From contig CATLAS010000059.1 of NCBI GenBank assembly GCA_949878535.1, positions 1-6,343 on the forward strand: DNA of 6,343 bases, in the 5' to 3' direction. Numbering within the stretch: position 1 is the first letter of the stretch; each line of letters begins with the position of its first letter. Made by a program: the position numbers and the translations under genes. The notes under the pieces were generated by a model, which was not told the DNA's origin, ran no database searches, and saw only the letters and a list, made by a program, of their open reading frames with translations. This DNA is from an uncultured Eubacteriales bacterium (GTDB taxonomy: Bacteria > Bacillota > Clostridia > Oscillospirales > CAG-272). Of this stretch, positions 5,632-6,343 are shown in pieces.

Positions 5632-6343
5632 ATGCTCCGCATCACCCTGAACAAAAACGACGGCGGGCAGCGTCTGGACAAATTCCTGCAAAAGACACTG
5701 CGGGGTCTACCCACTGCCCTGATGTATAAATACATCCGCAAAAAGCGGGTGAAGGTAAATGGAAAGCGCGCAAAAGAAAATCAGATTCTCTGTGCTGGCG
5801 ACTGTATTGAACTGTATATCCCTGATGAATTTTCTAAAAATGAAGCAGACACAACCGAACTGGATCGGATTCGCGCTACGCCTCGAATCGTATATGAAGA
5901 TGAAAACATTGTCATATGCGACAAGCTTCCCGGCGTTCTGTCCCATACGGGAGACAAGAATGAACAGGGATCCGGCAAAATTCCTGAGCGTGAAACCCTG
6001 ATCTTTATTTTGCAGGCATATCTGTATCACAACGGGGAATATAATCCCAAAGATGAAGCATCCTTTGCCCCCGCATTGTGTAACCGGATTGACCGGAATA
6101 CCGGCGGCATCGTCATCGCTGCCAAAAATGCCGAAGCACTTCGGGAAATGAACCGGCTGATCCGGGAAGGTCTTTTAGATAAACGGTACCTGTGTGCAGT
6201 CCATGGGAAACCTAAACTGGAAAAAGCAGTGCTGGAAGGATATTTGTTTAAAAACGCCAAAACAAAAATGGTTTCCGTTTCAAAATCTCCTACCCGGGGT
6301 GCAAAACACATTGTCACCGGATACCGCACCCTCTCCTACAATA
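5632..6343 (+). CDS. RluA/RluD-family pseudouridine synthase (3' end outside window)
   Basis: The visible 237 codons encode an RNA pseudouridine synthase, which isomerises uridine to pseudouridine, usually in 23S rRNA. The exact target is not determinable here. An S4-like RNA-binding domain occupies about 13-63 (QRLDKFL, then MYKYIRKKRVKVNGKR at 31-46). The catalytic domain starts near 84 with PRIVYEDENIVICDKLPGV. The catalytic motif is NRIDRNTGGIVIAAKN (151-166) with D154 as the expected nucleophile; this asparagine/isoleucine version replaces the textbook HRLDR form and is, from memory, common in Clostridia. DKRYLCAVHGKP follows, as in the family. The start ATG has an AGGAAAGGAA site 5 nt upstream (5617-5626). 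The frame is open to the window edge without a stop; family proteins are about 290-330 residues, so some 60-90 residues are missing. No promoter is evident between the upp terminator and this gene. Confidence 0.93.
   Translation, partial: MLRITLNKNDGGQRLDKFLQKTLRGLPTALMYKYIRKKRVKVNGKRAKENQILCAGDCIELYIPDEFSKNEADTTELDRIRATPRIVYEDENIVICDKLPGVLSHTGDKNEQGSGKIPERETLIFILQAYLYHNGEYNPKDEASFAPALCNRIDRNTGGIVIAAKNAEALREMNRLIREGLLDKRYLCAVHGKPKLEKAVLEGYLFKNAKTKMVSVSKSPTRGAKHIVTGYRTLSYN

Overview
The window looks like a chromosomal segment of a Gram-positive, Firmicutes-type bacterium, most likely a gut Clostridia member (Oscillospiraceae/Ruminococcaceae-like). This rests on purine-rich Shine-Dalgarno sites, sigma-A-type promoters, an EcsA-like ABC ATPase paired with a large 'putative ABC exporter' permease, a clostridial-style RluA/RluD-family enzyme with an NRIDRNTGG catalytic motif, and short GGCTCCC...GAGGGATTG palindromic repeats that I recall from such genomes. 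The assignment is inference; no rRNA or taxon marker is present.

Layout. Positions 1-610 hold no credible gene. They are a tandem array of a 258-bp unit (two full copies and a third partial one), each containing a small MITE-like palindromic element. A degraded end of the same family lies at 747-769. From 2396 down to 777, 3094 to 2393 and 4385 to 3096 (minus strand) lies a tightly packed three-gene operon read in the order mtaB (tRNA methylthiotransferase), ABC ATPase, ABC exporter permease. The first junction leaves 1 nt and the second overlaps by 4 nt. Upstream of mtaB, 4416-4726 is a long inverted repeat of the same MITE-like family. A good extended -10 promoter (4777-4749, minus) sits just beyond it, so the element probably forms nearly the whole 5' leader of the operon mRNA. 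A divergent promoter (4828-4856, plus) drives upp (uracil phosphoribosyltransferase, 4928-5557), which ends in a strong rho-independent terminator. A 3'-truncated RluA/RluD-family pseudouridine synthase starts at 5632 and runs off the window.

Functionally the genes are mostly housekeeping: tRNA t6A37 methylthiolation, an export-type ABC transporter of unknown substrate, pyrimidine salvage, and RNA pseudouridylation. The most unusual content is the repeat family. Copies at the two ends of the window share a non-palindromic 37-nt core (31/37 identical) and the same order of hairpins. The hairpin stems differ in sequence between copies but stay fully paired, and some loops are conserved. One copy lies between promoter and start codon of the mtaB operon.
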